Origin: Ornithodoros turicata
Lineage: Eukaryota; Arthropoda; Arachnida; Ixodida; Argasidae
DNA: 64,000 nt
Direction of reading: 5' to 3'
NCBI RefSeq assembly: GCF_037126465.1
Contig: NC_088202.1
Coordinates: 127,672,123-127,736,122, forward strand
The notes under the pieces are model-generated. The model was given only the letters and a program-made list of their open reading frames with translations. It ran no database searches and was not told the DNA's origin. Shown here piece after piece: positions 11,500 through 23,429 of the stretch (position 1 is the first letter of the stretch; every line of letters starts with the position of its first letter). A program made the translations under genes and the position numbers.

Positions 11500-11993
11500 G
11501 ACAGGAATGGAGATTTGTGATAATTCCATTCCTTTCAATTCCTCGGAATGAAAAGGTGTGGTCAATTGCCACTCCTATGAAATGGCTTGGCAGCCCCATT
11601 CCATTCCTTTAATTCCATCAATAAACGAAAAGGGGGCGTTAACCGCACTGGCTATCCCAACAGTGCTAGAGGAGATTGACATTACCCAACACGGTAAAAG
11701 CACAAAGACAAGGGGTATTTCGCACTTCTCCGTGTGCAAGTACGGTGTGTTTGTGCAAAGGTCGTGAGGACGGAAACCAGCAAGTTCAAAGCAGAACTAC
11801 GACCGGGGCACCCAGACCATTCCACTCCAATTCCATTACTGCGAAGAAGAAGAAAAAAGAAGCTCGATTTCATTCCCATTCCGTTCCTAGGACAGCTTCC
11901 GACATTCCATTCCAATTCCATTCCGGGCTTTGATAAATCTGGAATGATTCCGGAATCATTTCAACTCCGGAGTGACAACTCCGCAACCCTGGT
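11500..11993 (-). mobile_element. GGAAT-rich MITE with hAT-like end
   Basis: The right edge read on the minus strand begins CAGGGTTGCGGAGTTG, a terminus typical of hAT MITEs. The body is unusually rich in ATTCC/GGAAT pentamers (clusters at 11524-11610, 11815-11840, 11870-11955), giving a simple-sequence look without a strict period. The left end lies near 11510-11530 but no matching inverted terminus or 8-bp duplication could be fixed by eye. An A-rich GAAGAAGAAGAAA tract sits inside at 11840-11862. Confidence 0.4.
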
Positions 11994-13734
11994 GAGGAAT
12001 AATTGTCCTCGATCTCCTATATCCCGCAACTTTAAAATACCGAGTAATTGAAACCGAATTGCCGAAAACAACTCCTCGTTATTCGATTTCTTCACACGTA
12101 TCCAAGCTGCTTCGTACCCACTTAATCGGACATCACGACGCTGTCTCCGGCCTCACAGACTTGACACTCAGTGAGCGTGTAATCAAATGTGACAGGTGTG
12201 GAGAACTCAGCGCCCCAATTAGAACACAGCGTACCTGTGCCGGCCCCCTGGTTATGATATCACAGGCAAGCCGGAGCGCCGCGCCGCTGCGGAGTCTGAT
12301 GAACTCCGCGGGAGCTGTGCCGCACGAATCAGGGAACCGACCTTTGCAAGCGAGCTCACAGGCTAATTGGCGCTGCCTGCGCGCCCTAATTAAAACGTGA
12401 ATATTGGGATGAAAGTTCCCAATCGTAGCTCGGGAGCTTAATTGTCCCGTCACCTGCTCCAGACAAGAGAGCCCTCAGATTAGCCGGATACAGTCCCAGT
12501 ATAGCCGCATCGCGCTTTCGCTTGTCCCGGCTCCATCTGAATATAACACTTCGTGCTTCTTCTTCCTCGGCCATTTGTCGCGGTTAGCGGCGATTTTGTC
12601 GCTTGCTGCTGACAGGTTATCGGATATTGTTTGTGTTTGTTCTTGATTCATGGGGTGGCATAAAGCCTTATCAAGCCCCTTGCCGTGTTGAATATTCGAT
12701 GGCTTGTCCCATGCAACGTTGATTTGGTTGTTGTCTGATGTTGTTGGATGGCCTGCTGGCAGCGTGTCATTACTGTGTTCCCTGCTGGTTGTGGTGCAGA
12801 AGAAAAAAAATATATATAAAAGAAGCTGCGGCATATTAGAATCTCCTGTTGTTAGACAGGACTCTCATTAGGTGATATTGACTATCGCCTGCTTAACCGG
12901 CTTAACCACCTTCGCCCTGAAGCTCTAAATGAAAAGACCGTACATTCATCAGCTTTCTAAAGGGTACCAAACAATGTTGGAATATGACGCAGTACGTCGT
13001 ATACAGCGTGTCCACACATTCGTGCTATTGGAGTCCGTCTAACCCAGGCTGTCCGCTGCTGCGCAACATGATTAGGAACACAAACGTGTTACTTTGTTCA
13101 GGACATTTTGCACAACATGATGTTCCGTTTTCTACTTTCTCTACGTCGCAGGAAAGAAACCTACATTACTCAGATAATGAGACGGTCGTCCTTAATTGGA
13201 ACGAGGATCATCTAAAACCAATTTTCACGTCGATTAGAAAGCCGTTACCGGACCCATGGGGAAGCAAATGCAAGTGATCGGGAAGCTAAAGGGTTGGAAC
13301 GGATGAGAGCGACGACAAAGGACAACAAATGAAGCTGACGGTGCACCGAGCCTTTGCCACGTGTGCACAACTATGCGTTTGCGATAAATAAGATTCTCAA
13401 AACCTGCTCAACACCTTCCTATTAAACGTTTCGGTAGGGAATTGCGTACTGTGGAAGACACAGTGCTGTACCCGCTACACCACTCAAGAGTAGAGCAGTA
13501 GATATTTCATGTCGTTGCCAATTTTCACACTGCGTGCATTTACCAGGTTTTGTGCAACGCAATATTTTTTACTAATTTTTCAAGACTGTTATTCTGCGAG
13601 AATAGGTTTGTGTTTGAAGTATCCGTAAATCCCAACCTCAAGCTTTTCGCTCTGCTTGATATCACCTGACTGCTGGACTTTTTGTTCCGTCAATATCAAA
13701 TATATCGCATATTGTTCATGTATCGCATTGTACA
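11994..13734. other. Unassigned; two overlapping minus-strand frames
   Basis: Minus-strand frames at 12834-12475 (119 aa, starting with a hydrophobic stretch and then Ser/Asp/Asn-rich sequence) and 12574-12386 (62 aa, starting MAEEEEARSV) are polar and lack any motif I recognise. They could be retroelement ORF1 debris or chance. No RNA gene was seen. Confidence 0.3.
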
Positions 13735-14005
13735 GCCGTTCATGGAACGGCCGTATAGTGGCGACGCTGTTCGATCTCGCGGCGAATACAGCGCTAGTAA
13801 ATAGCGCGATATTTTCCTCCTCGCAGTGCTCGAAACCGCCAAAAAATTTGGGCATGCGGGAGTTGAACTCGCGTCAACTTTTTCAGCGCTAGTATTAGCA
13901 CTACTTTCGTGTTAGCCAATCAGGAGGCTCTTCAGTAAAGACGTCGCGGAAGTCGTGGAGTGTTTCGCTTCTGCAATTCACTGCACGGCGACTGCATTGA
14001 AACCG
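13735..14005 (+). mobile_element. MITE family D, truncated copy
   Basis: The segment aligns over about 270 bp with the minus strand of 34,095-34,600. Shared blocks in the same order are AATAGCGC, CCTCGCA.TGCTC, a GAGTTGA.CTCG block, AACTTTTTCAG.GCTA, TATTAGCACTAC, TTCGTGTT and GCCAATCAGGAGG. It ends at a CCCCCACCCC/A-run. The second terminal repeat of the family is missing, so this copy is one-ended. Confidence 0.55.
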
Positions 14006-17000
14006 CCCCCACCCCAAAAAAAAAAAAAAATCATATAGCGATTTAAAGACCGTTTTATATCATTTTGTTTGTGTTGTAATTGTTCGTTTATTTTGCTTTA
14101 CCATGAATTTATCAATTTTAGGTAAAAAAGACACTACCACCCCTCTCAAGAGGGACGTAACAAACGCTATTGACTAACAACACTAACAAAGGCTAGCGTA
14201 CACAAGCAGACTAACACGTCGCTTAAAGTCACGGTGACATACAACAAGCTCACTAACCGCAGGTCAGAGTAGCTGAGAGCATGAAAGTAGTATGAGAGTA
14301 GCTGACACCGACAAGGATCGCCAGACATGTCCGCTGGAATGGCAGGAAAATAACAGAAATGTGACGAAATCACTGTTTTGCTGTTTCTTTATTTTTTATT
14401 ATTTTATTATTTATTATTATTGTTTTCTTAATTTTATTTTTTTATGTGTTTAACGTCTTCTACTTTATGGGAAGTAACTGTAGCGGAGTAAGAGCACGCC
14501 GCTACCCGAGTTTGTATTTCTTTCCGCAGCCAGTTTAAAATGTGGCGACGTCGCGTAGCGAATACCTTGACGGTGCTACTCGTAGCGCCGCTGTGTACGA
14601 CAGTGGGAAAACATAACGCCTGACGTACGTATCATGCGAGAAATGTTTTTGGGGTGAAGATGGATCAATCGGCGAGTGAAACCGGAACGGAAACCCTCGT
14701 AAGAGACGCGTTTTTGTGAAACGGATGAACTTGGAACATATACTATGTGGGCGTCTAAAAGAGAGAGAAGTCACTGAATGTTGAAGAGTGCTGCGTTTTC
14801 TATCTTTCTCAATGGTTTCCGCGTCCCGACAGAAGCGACGCCGTACAGCACACTTATCAAAGAGAAGTAGTTGTAGGACTCCCTTGACAAAGAGAGCCGT
14901 TCTCTTGGAGTACGTCTCCATGGTGGCTTCGTGTCAAAGAGAGGTACTGTAGAGGCACTGTAGAGGTATGCACTGAGCAATCAAGAGCTATGTCAAAGAT
15001 GATGCATAACCAGGACAATCGTGATCGCTTTTATCCGTAAGAAACGTGAGACACGTGAGGATGTTTCACGGGCAGGAGAATGAACAGTGATAAGCCTTTG
15101 ATTGTAACGTTGTATTGCAGGTATATTATTTTACAAAGTGAAGAGCTGCATTTAGTGAATTCAGCATTGAAGAAAAAGAAAAAAAAAAGCACGGTGGCTT
15201 CGTCGCAGCCGTAAAAGGGTTCTTGTGTAGGGCAGTGGCGCAAATTATTTTTACGCAATGTTTAACGTGATTTGGAAGTATTTCGAAGGATGCTTCAATA
15301 CCATTATTTTATACGGAAGAGACATATCGCTGTTATTCTTCAAACCTTACCGTAAATTTTGCCTGTAGCACATCGTTTCGCATTGGCGCTCCGAGGCTCT
15401 GCTGTGCCTCTGGCGTCACTTATGGCGTCAGTGTGGTATCGACATCATGCGGACAAGACGTGTGGCAGCTTCAAAAGCGAAAATGTTGCTGCGAAAGCGG
15501 CAAGGTTGTCGGTATAAACACATACCTGCGCAGGTTCGCGCTGCACACGTGCATCATTACGTTTCGAAGATTCAGTAAAGTAGAGAACTATCTTCTGAAG
15601 AAAAAAAGAAAAGAAAGAAACAGCATGAAAGTAACTAGCTCCTCTCCGTCTGCGTAGTAACTATCTTGTCACAGAGAGACCTATTTGCGTGACGTTTACT
15701 TAAATTATGGCTACTTTAACTTAGAGTATGAGTATTGGTCCGTGGACGTCATCTGCCCGTGCATAGCGTATTTGGTTTCAGAAAATTTTTTTTTACATTT
15801 ATCGCATTACCTCACGATAACCATTACAGGCGCACAAAACACACAACTAAACCCGTATAATAACACGACTTAAGGATACTTTAGTTTGGCTTCCCGGGAA
15901 GTTTCTGAATTCAGCTCCAAATTTTGCCTAGTCCAGGTAACGCTTATGTGCAGAAATAACCAGCCCACGTATGAAGTACTCCAACCCATTAAAATCACAT
16001 TCCCTGTTGCATTGGTAACAGCCCCTAAAAAGGTTCGAAAATCGTGCTGGATGCTACTATCATATGCAAGGTAGATGTTATCATCAGCGGCAGCCCCTAG
16101 CTTGACGCTGAGAGGAAAACTGAGGGGTTGGGGCGACGCTCCCTTCTTGACTGTGAAATGAGGGCGACCGACTCGTCTCAAAACGACGATTTTTTTGCAC
16201 CCTTTTTTGAGCTGTTATACCAACGCAATATGGCCAGTGTTTGTTTACCTTTCTTTTTTATGTGTTGAGGCATTTCCTGCATGGGCTGCATGTTTCTGGC
16301 ACGAAAAACGGTACCTCAACTTGGCACACACACACACACACACACAAATAGAGATACGATGATGAGATGGGGCTGATGCCAGCCAGCAGGCAACTCAACT
16401 TGGCAAACTGTCTAGTTGGATTCTGAAAATTCAACTTCACGCGAAAGAAGATGACTTAAAGCTGCCCTAAAACGTGGCAAAAGTTCCCCGAAGGCGAATA
16501 CCGTTTACTGCATCTTTTTCTGGCAAGTACATCTTTCATAGGAATTTATAACACGATGGGTGAAGCACCCTGTTGTATGGAAATAAACTCCGATAAGGCT
16601 TGCCCCCGAGCGTCGGAGTAAACGGACATAGCAACCAGCACCGACTTCGTAGAACGTCACTGTCACTGTTCATTTTACACTATACGGCGAGCTCTTCACC
16701 ATCAGCACCAAAACCACCACCACCACCACCACTCGGCCAACAGGCTATTTTCGCAGGACATCTCGGTCGACTTGAAACAATTTCTCACACTGTATATCGA
16801 GTCTAACTTCGCCCTACCGAAAAGAGTTGCTCTGATTCCTAAAGATAGCCGCATGCAAAAGTAAAAAAAGTTACTTCTCTATGCGAGGAGGTGTTACTCT
16901 CTATAAAAGAGAAGAACACACTAAGAAGAAGAAAAATGATTAATTTCAGTTTTTGGGGGACTAAATGCATTATCATAAAAATTAGTCCCTCTATAGCGAC

Positions 17001-17276
17001 TAAATGCACTGTGTCTAAATGAATGTCACAGAGTGCGGGCTGAATTTCGCGCTCTGTTCTAAGAGTCCCAGGAACAAAACGCATGTGCATGAATGAAAAT
17101 ACTTTGATTAGGCCGTCAACCGTGATATGTCGAGTGATACGAAATCTTACGACATGCATAGGTCCAAATTTCACAAGAAAGAACCTCTATTTTTTCCTGG
17201 CTAAGTTTGTTAAGTTATATAGCCTTATTCTATCAAATTCACGAGGAGCACATATTTAAGTAGACTGTTGCATTCA
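14006..17276. other. Unassigned spacer with low-complexity runs
   Basis: The stretch contains T/A-rich low complexity at about 14,380-14,450, an (AC)n run at about 16,325-16,347 and a (CCA)n run at about 16,710-16,732. Frames of 103-128 aa (15,870-16,181 minus; 14,535-14,921 minus; 16,839-17,174 minus) have no recognisable domain and could not be supported as genes. Confidence 0.45.
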
Positions 17277-18729
17277 GGAACTTTGGTTCGCGGGTCACTT
17301 GCGTACAGCTTGCCTGTGTTGAATGGTCTTCCACCTTCCTCAGTTCGTAAGCTTCAGTGCCTCCTGGCGCGCAGTCTCCGAGTGTGCTTGGGAGTCCCTC
17401 GGGCGGCAGAGACCCATATGGTTATTGCTGAGGCTAAAGAAGCCCCGCTTGAAGTGCTTCGCTACTTTGCCGACGAGACGTGTCGGCAGTACCTCCACCT
17501 TCTGGCTCACCATCGGCGGCATCCACTAGTTAGGAGGCTTCGGAGACGCAAGCACAGCAGTGTACACCCATGTGTCTCTTAACTGAAGGCTAGCGTACCT
17601 GACTTTTTGGTCGCACCCACAGCTACCAGCACTCCTCCTTGGACTTTTCCGATGCCCTGCATTTCTCCGTCGGTGCCTGGGCTAACAGGGAAGAAAGGCA
17701 ACGTCGCTGCATGCGTGACGAAGTAGCTCACTCTCGATATGATGAGCTCGTGTTATAATACTTCCACCGCAGTTGTCACGGTCGGCTCAACCACGAGGGG
17801 AAGTTCGTCGTCTGCCTTTGTCATTCCCTCCGAGTCCATTTCAGATGGCCATCATCTCTCACATAAGACATCGTCAACATGCGCTGAGCTTTATGCTATT
17901 CTCTTCGCCTTGCGGAAAATTACTGACAGCCCCGTTCGCTCCTAGGTCGTTTTTACATATTCCAGATCGGCACTGCGATGTGTGGCAACTATGGGACTTC
18001 GCGGCTTCCTCAGTCCTGTGGTCATTGAAATTCTACAAGTATACAAGAAAGCAAGCGCACAGGGCCACTCCATCGTCTTCCAGTGGATCCCGGGTCACGT
18101 GGGCATCAGCGGAAACGAGGACGCAGATCGAACAGCCGCAGTGCACCCGGCGTGTCCCCGTCATCTTGTCTCGGGGGGATCGCCGTTACCTCGTCTCAAG
18201 CCTCACTGTCCCCATGATGCAGTCTCAATGACAACGTGACATCACCACCCGCTCTCTGCTTTACTCCGTTGACCCCAGCTTGTCCCTTACTCTCCCCCGC
18301 CGAATGCCACGTTCCTTTGCCACACTCTTCCACCGCATGAGACTTAATGTGGCGTTTACACCGGCCTTCAAACACCTCCTCGGTGTCGGCGCGTCCAGCC
18401 TCTGTTCCACGTTTGGTGTGCGTTTTGACCTCCATCACGTCCTCCTGGTCTGCGGAGAGTACGATCGCGAGCGCGCCCTCATGGAAACTGCTCCCCAACG
18501 CGTCGATCAACGCCAGTTCGACTTAGCCAAAATTCTCCGGCCATGGTCGGACCCCTGACATCTGATGCAAGGCATACGAGCTGTTGCTGAGTTCCTCTCC
18601 AGCACAGGTCTAATGGACGAACTCTAACCGGACACCTTTCCATATCACTTTCTCATCCCTTCCACAAGCGCAATGGGGCAGTGTACCGCCATAACGGCGG
18701 AGAATGACCCGCCACATCATCATCCCATT

Positions 18730-18730
<1 letters not shown>
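17277..18730 (+). mobile_element. 5'-truncated RNase H-bearing LINE, copy 2
   Basis: The copy begins in the RT thumb (LVRGSLAYSLPVLNGLP) and runs through RNase H and the Cys/His tail (MRLNVAFTPAFKHLLGVG, DLHHVLL) to the same 3' block CATCATCATCCCATTT as copy 1. 5' truncation is the usual result of incomplete target-primed reverse transcription. RNase H is damaged at its first block (VTVGST for YTDGS) and frameshifted between blocks, but CAELYAI and WIPGHVGISGNEDADRTAA survive. In the tail the CSTCG knuckle has become CSTFG. Like copy 1 it is dead, with different lesions. Confidence 0.9.

Positions 18731-18767
<37 letters not shown>
18731..18767 (+). repeat. (TG)n tail of LINE copy 2
   Basis: About eighteen TG units follow immediately after the LINE 3' block, in the same position as the (TG)/(TGCG) tract of copy 1. 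Confidence 0.85.
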
Positions 18768-18768
<1 letters not shown>

Positions 18769-21629
18769 ATTCATGAGACGATTTACGAAGTTCAGTGACT
18801 ATTTGCACTCCTGGGTAGTTAATTTTGGGGCTATAGCGGACTAAAATCGAGAGTAATTGTGGTCTAGGGGACTAAAAGCTGCAATTACTCCCCGTTTCAC
18901 TCCTTTGTTTCTTTTTTTTTCTTAGTCTGTGTCAGGGACATTTTCGAAGACCTCCAGCTACATAACATACAAGACAGTAACAAAAATATCATCTACATGA
19001 GCTAACTTTGCTAGCCCTTGACATGCATGGAGGCCTATCCGAAAGGGTTAAGTATGATACGCGGTTTGAAGGCGAGTAACACCGGTCGTATCCTATCCAC
19101 GATACTTTTGCTGTGAGGGTAGGTAGGGTGAGGGAGGGTATCCTCTGGATCGGCGATACGTGAGCGATTTGGATTACGACACTAGCACCTAGGATCTTCT
19201 ACATGCTCTTTACCACGTCACCTAAATTTTGTAGCAATGGAAATTTGGGAGAGTGCTCTCTCGTTCGCGTCTGTCTCCTGCTGTAGGCACCCTTGAGTTG
19301 CTCAATTACCTGAATTTTGCACAGATCGCGTTGTTGACAAAAGTGGACTGTACGTTCTACTTCCGACCGATGTCATCTCAGAACCGGTTAGACCTTTCAG
19401 CCGTACGAGGTGCAAGCATATGACCTCATATAATATTTAATAAGGACGGGACGGACGCTGCAGTTTAGTGTTGCACAAAACCTTCCCGGCACTCAGTGAA
19501 CGGTAGGCTCCTGTTCGTGAATTACTCAATAGTACGAGACATGGGGCGCGCGCTCTGCAAGACTTGCATGGCCGTTGTTATTCGAGTGCCGGTAAATACA
19601 ACTGAAGTGCGCTACGGCAAGTTCCGCAGAAATGGATAGACAGGCTGTTTAAATATGCGGGGGCTTTAAAACTGCTCTCTATTGAATTGATGGCTGCGTG
19701 TGTGGAACCCAACAAGTGGTGGCCATCGTCTGAACTGTGTGATATAACGCTTCCAGCATTATCCGTCGTGGAAACAAATTGTTAAAGCATACAGTACGAT
19801 TTATCAATCACCGTACGGATGTTTTTGTTTTTTGTTGTTGTTTTAATGTGGCACGCAGCGAGAGGTCTGGGATGATGCCCTGCAAGCATTGCACTGTATT
19901 ACAGCTATCTACGTGCTGACAATAAATTATCAGAAATGTTCCTGTGTGGTGATTGCGTCATAGCAACGCACACTGGGATTGCCCTGCGCTTGCTTTACCC
20001 GTGTGGCATGAAAAACAAGTGCACATACCATTTTCTTAATTTTCTTAATTTTCATTTATAAGAATACCTCGAGTGCCCCGCGATGGGACATTACATGAAT
20101 GCCGGGTGGTGGACTAGGGGAGGATGAGATGGAATACAATGTGGACGTTCAATTAATGCAAGGGAAAATTGCAAACTGATGACAAAATTGACGAGCGGCT
20201 GTGGAAGATCATTCCGTTCATTCGTAGTGCGTGAAAAAAAAAAAAAATTAAACTGCCGCCGTATTACCAAAATGATTACATTGTCATCTTCCTTATTTTC
20301 GTTGCCGCGTTGATCGCGGCTGTGTCGGAAGCAGCACATACGCTACTGTTTCTGTTTAGAATACGTGCGGTGATATAAATTGTGTCAAAACATTTTATAT
20401 ATATATATAATCAAACTCGAACTCTTTTCCTTTCTTTCTTTCTTTTTTTTTTTTTTTTTTGATCCATAGATTACGAAATTTTACGTTTGCGTCATCTTGC
20501 GCATTCTAATACAGGCACACAAATCACATTACTGAATTCCCTCAAGCAAAACAGATATATTATGATTCTCTTAGAGAGTCAGCAAAGTTCAGCTCGTCTG
20601 TGGGCGCATAAATAATTTATTACCATTCGATGCAGCACGTGAAATTGACTCGAAAGGTATAATTACGTGCATGGTACGCTACGCACGTAGTTACTCTAAT
20701 GCGTGCTTAATTCTCACGTAATAAATGCCCGTCAATATCTGGTACAGTAGCAAAAATAAACGCGACGAATTATTGGATAATTCATAGTGTGTTGTGGCGA
20801 GAACTACGAGAAGAAAGTTCATCCCGCTCGTGCATCGACCTAACGCGAAACGTATCAGTTAATAGACTGCATGAACCGGAGTACATAATCGTACCTTTCT
20901 GCTGCCTACCTTTCGTAACTTCTCCGTAAAAAGACAACACTGGGCCCAGATATCCCACATGCCAATATTCCCGTAGGAAGCATTCAATACCTCAATCCCC
21001 CTGCGATTGCATCGACTGGCAGCGCCCTCCGGCGCGAAAGCCGCTGGTAACGTCTATTTAACACTCATGCCTACCAGAACCAACGCCACCTAGATACAGA
21101 AGGGTTGCTTATTGCCTCCTCTCCCTCCTGCGCTACGTGGCCATATAAAGTCAGAATTCGTCTGCTGTTGCGATTCGCCGTTCTGCGACTTCAAGAGCTC
21201 GCAGATGATTGCAGCTATCTTGGAACCTGTAGACTCGAATCTGTAGACATAAAGTGCAACACCATTTCCAGAAAATAGGTCTTGAGAAAGATATGTGACC
21301 GCTTTGCGCTTTAGTTGAAAGATTTCCGATTTAGTACGCAAGAACGTTCAATCATACTCGCAGACTCCGGTGGTTCATCTCCATGGCTAACTGCGCTGAA
21401 AGCACTCTCGTGATTGGCTACCGCCGTTCAAAATACGATCCTGATTGGCTGACTCTTAATTGTTACGTCACGTCGACGAGAAGGCAGGCTTTCTCTATCT
21501 AGGTGATGTTGCAAGAACGGTGTTCATGTGCCATCACGTGACGCTTAGAGAGCGTCAGCTTAAACGACCGATGTACCCTCCTTATGCGCGAATTCAATAT
21601 CAGGCCCCGATTTATTTTTCTTTGCGGAA
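18768..21629. other. Unassigned; AT and T low complexity
   Basis: No gene or repeat boundary is recognised. Low-complexity tracts are (AT)n at 20,397-20,410 and a C/T-to-T run at about 20,427-20,460. Confidence 0.5.
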
Positions 21630-21722
21630 TAGCAAGCCGACGTCCCGTTTAGCTGACCACCCCCTCTTTTTTCCTTTGGTCTAATAAATATATCCCCCCC
21701 CCCACACACACACACACGCACA
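21630..21722 (+). mobile_element. 3' tail of I-like LINE family (GGAATAGCAAGCC type)
   Basis: The segment carries GGAATAGCAAGCCG, then AGCTGACC, a pyrimidine run, and TAATAAATATATCC followed by a C-tract and (CA)n. The same order (GGAATAGCAAGCC, TGGCT.AC, T/C run, TAAA.ATATCC, C-tract) is found at 24,414, 38,541, 42,521 and 62,055. Only the extreme 3' end is present here. Confidence 0.6.
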
Positions 21723-22202
21723 CGGTCAGTGGTGGAAAAATGTGTGTATCACAACAATAGGGCAGCAGACGCCGTCGTCGTCTCAATATTTTTCTTTTTC
21801 TTCTTCTTTTCTTTTCTTGTGGCTGTCCACTGTCCTCAGAGCTTCGTTGCTTCACTGCCCCTTTTGTCGCATTGTCGATCAGATCCATCAGCGAGATATA
21901 TTTGTCTATTTTGGGTCTTAAAACCGTTATTTAATAATTTATAAGGTACGAGTCGCCGTTAAATGGCCCCCATGTTAATTGGCTGTGGCGTCCCTCGAGA
22001 CTGTATTTGTCTCACAATGTTCATGAAAAAGTGAATACTCAACTACTTACCATAGCGACAGACCACGCATTCCTTTGTTCTTCCTAAAGTGGCTCACAAA
22101 CATTTTTACGCATTCATGCATTGTTGCTGTGATTACCGTGCAAGTACCCCTATTGTGCAAAGTATCTCCCTGCACAGAGCATAGAAGTAATAATTTCTAG
22201 AG
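21723..22202. other. Unassigned short spacer
   Basis: The stretch contains a pyrimidine-rich TTTTTCTTTTTCTTCTTC tract at about 21,789; nothing else was identified. Confidence 0.45.
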
Positions 22203-22258
22203 AACATCTTCCACAGTTGCTTCGAGGCGCTAACACAGAATTTAAAAAAGAAAAAAAA
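22203..22258 (+). mobile_element. 3' end of the tRNA-derived SINE
   Basis: CCACAGTTGCTTCGAGGCGC, then TAACACAGAAT and an A-rich tail, match the 3' end of the SINE at 35,099-35,410. The rest of the SINE is absent. Confidence 0.55.
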
Positions 22259-23429
22259 AACTTCCTACCGCAGCCTCAAACACTTATAGTTGCCGAAATT
22301 GATTCCATTAACACGCCCTCATACACTTTCATCAGTGCCACAACCATAAAAGCATATAGCACTTTTGCACACTGGACATGCCTCCTGCTCTCCATGTCAT
22401 CCAACGTGTTAGCGGTGAGTGTCATGTACTCTCGACCCCTTCAACGCATGCCTGACACACAACAGGCGAACATGATCAGCTTGCCCTCGTGTGGAGACCG
22501 CCTCAGGATACATACAGCTCGACCTCCTAGACTACTATACATGGAACAATACTCTCAGCATTATCGTCCTATCCACCATCAGTATTCTGTGCGACCCCCA
22601 CTGGCCGCATATGCTACATGTCATTAGAAATAATTTCGCACTGCTCCGGGGACAACCCTGGGCTTCTAACGCAAGGTCTCATCAGTATTTCGGGAGTGTA
22701 GATGAACCGGTTGAGCGTTTCGACCCCTTTTTCTGGCTCTTGCCTTTTTGTACGTGTATTTTAACTCCATGCCCGTGACTGGCAGTTTCTGCGTTACTTT
22801 ATTGCTCTCCCCAGAATCATCCAATCATCGTTAATTTTTGGCGAATATGCTTCGTGCCCTCACTTGCAGCCCGGGTTTGGACGTGACTGCAGATCGGCGT
22901 GCTTTTGCTGGAGATGAGCTTTTAATGATTCTGCAGCAGCCGATTAAAAAGGAAAGTGTGTGCCTAGCGACGTATTCCGCGAATAACCCCTCTTATACCT
23001 GAGATGTGTGCATGCAGGTGCCGAGTTGTGTAGGGGTAAGGAGGGCAAGGTGCTATAGCTGGTTTTATTTTACGAGTTTTAAGATGGCAAACATTTTGTT
23101 TTTAAGAATGTAGGAGTAATTACGAGTGCAAGTTTTCCAGTTTGCAGAGCTGGTAAACAATGTTTTGAATAAACTTTGCGATGATGGAATAGAAGAGGAC
23201 ACGATTTACTTATTTATTAATTTGCCCTTAAGGCATAGCATTACAGAAGGGAGTTAGTTAACACTAATTGAACAACAACGTGTTGAGAAAAGCAGAGGCA
23301 AGAAAAGGATTACAATGCAGGAATACAAGATAGTACATGTACAACGCACTGACAATAAGTTTTAGCTAACATCTGTTAAGGAAGGAGTATGATCAACCTG
23401 TTTATAGATTACTATTTACCATACTGCTG
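22259..23429. other. Unassigned spacer
   Basis: Open frames of up to 136 aa (22,217-22,627) begin in the SINE tail and show no domain. No RNA gene was recognised. Confidence 0.45.

Noticed and set aside
12133..12834. Minus-strand ORFs of 106 and 119 aa as a host gene
   Set aside because: No domain, no splice evidence and overlapping frames; left as unassigned.
15870..16181. 103-aa minus-strand ORF
   Set aside because: The translation looks plausible in composition but matches no family I know and has no flanking exon or element ends; not supported as a gene.
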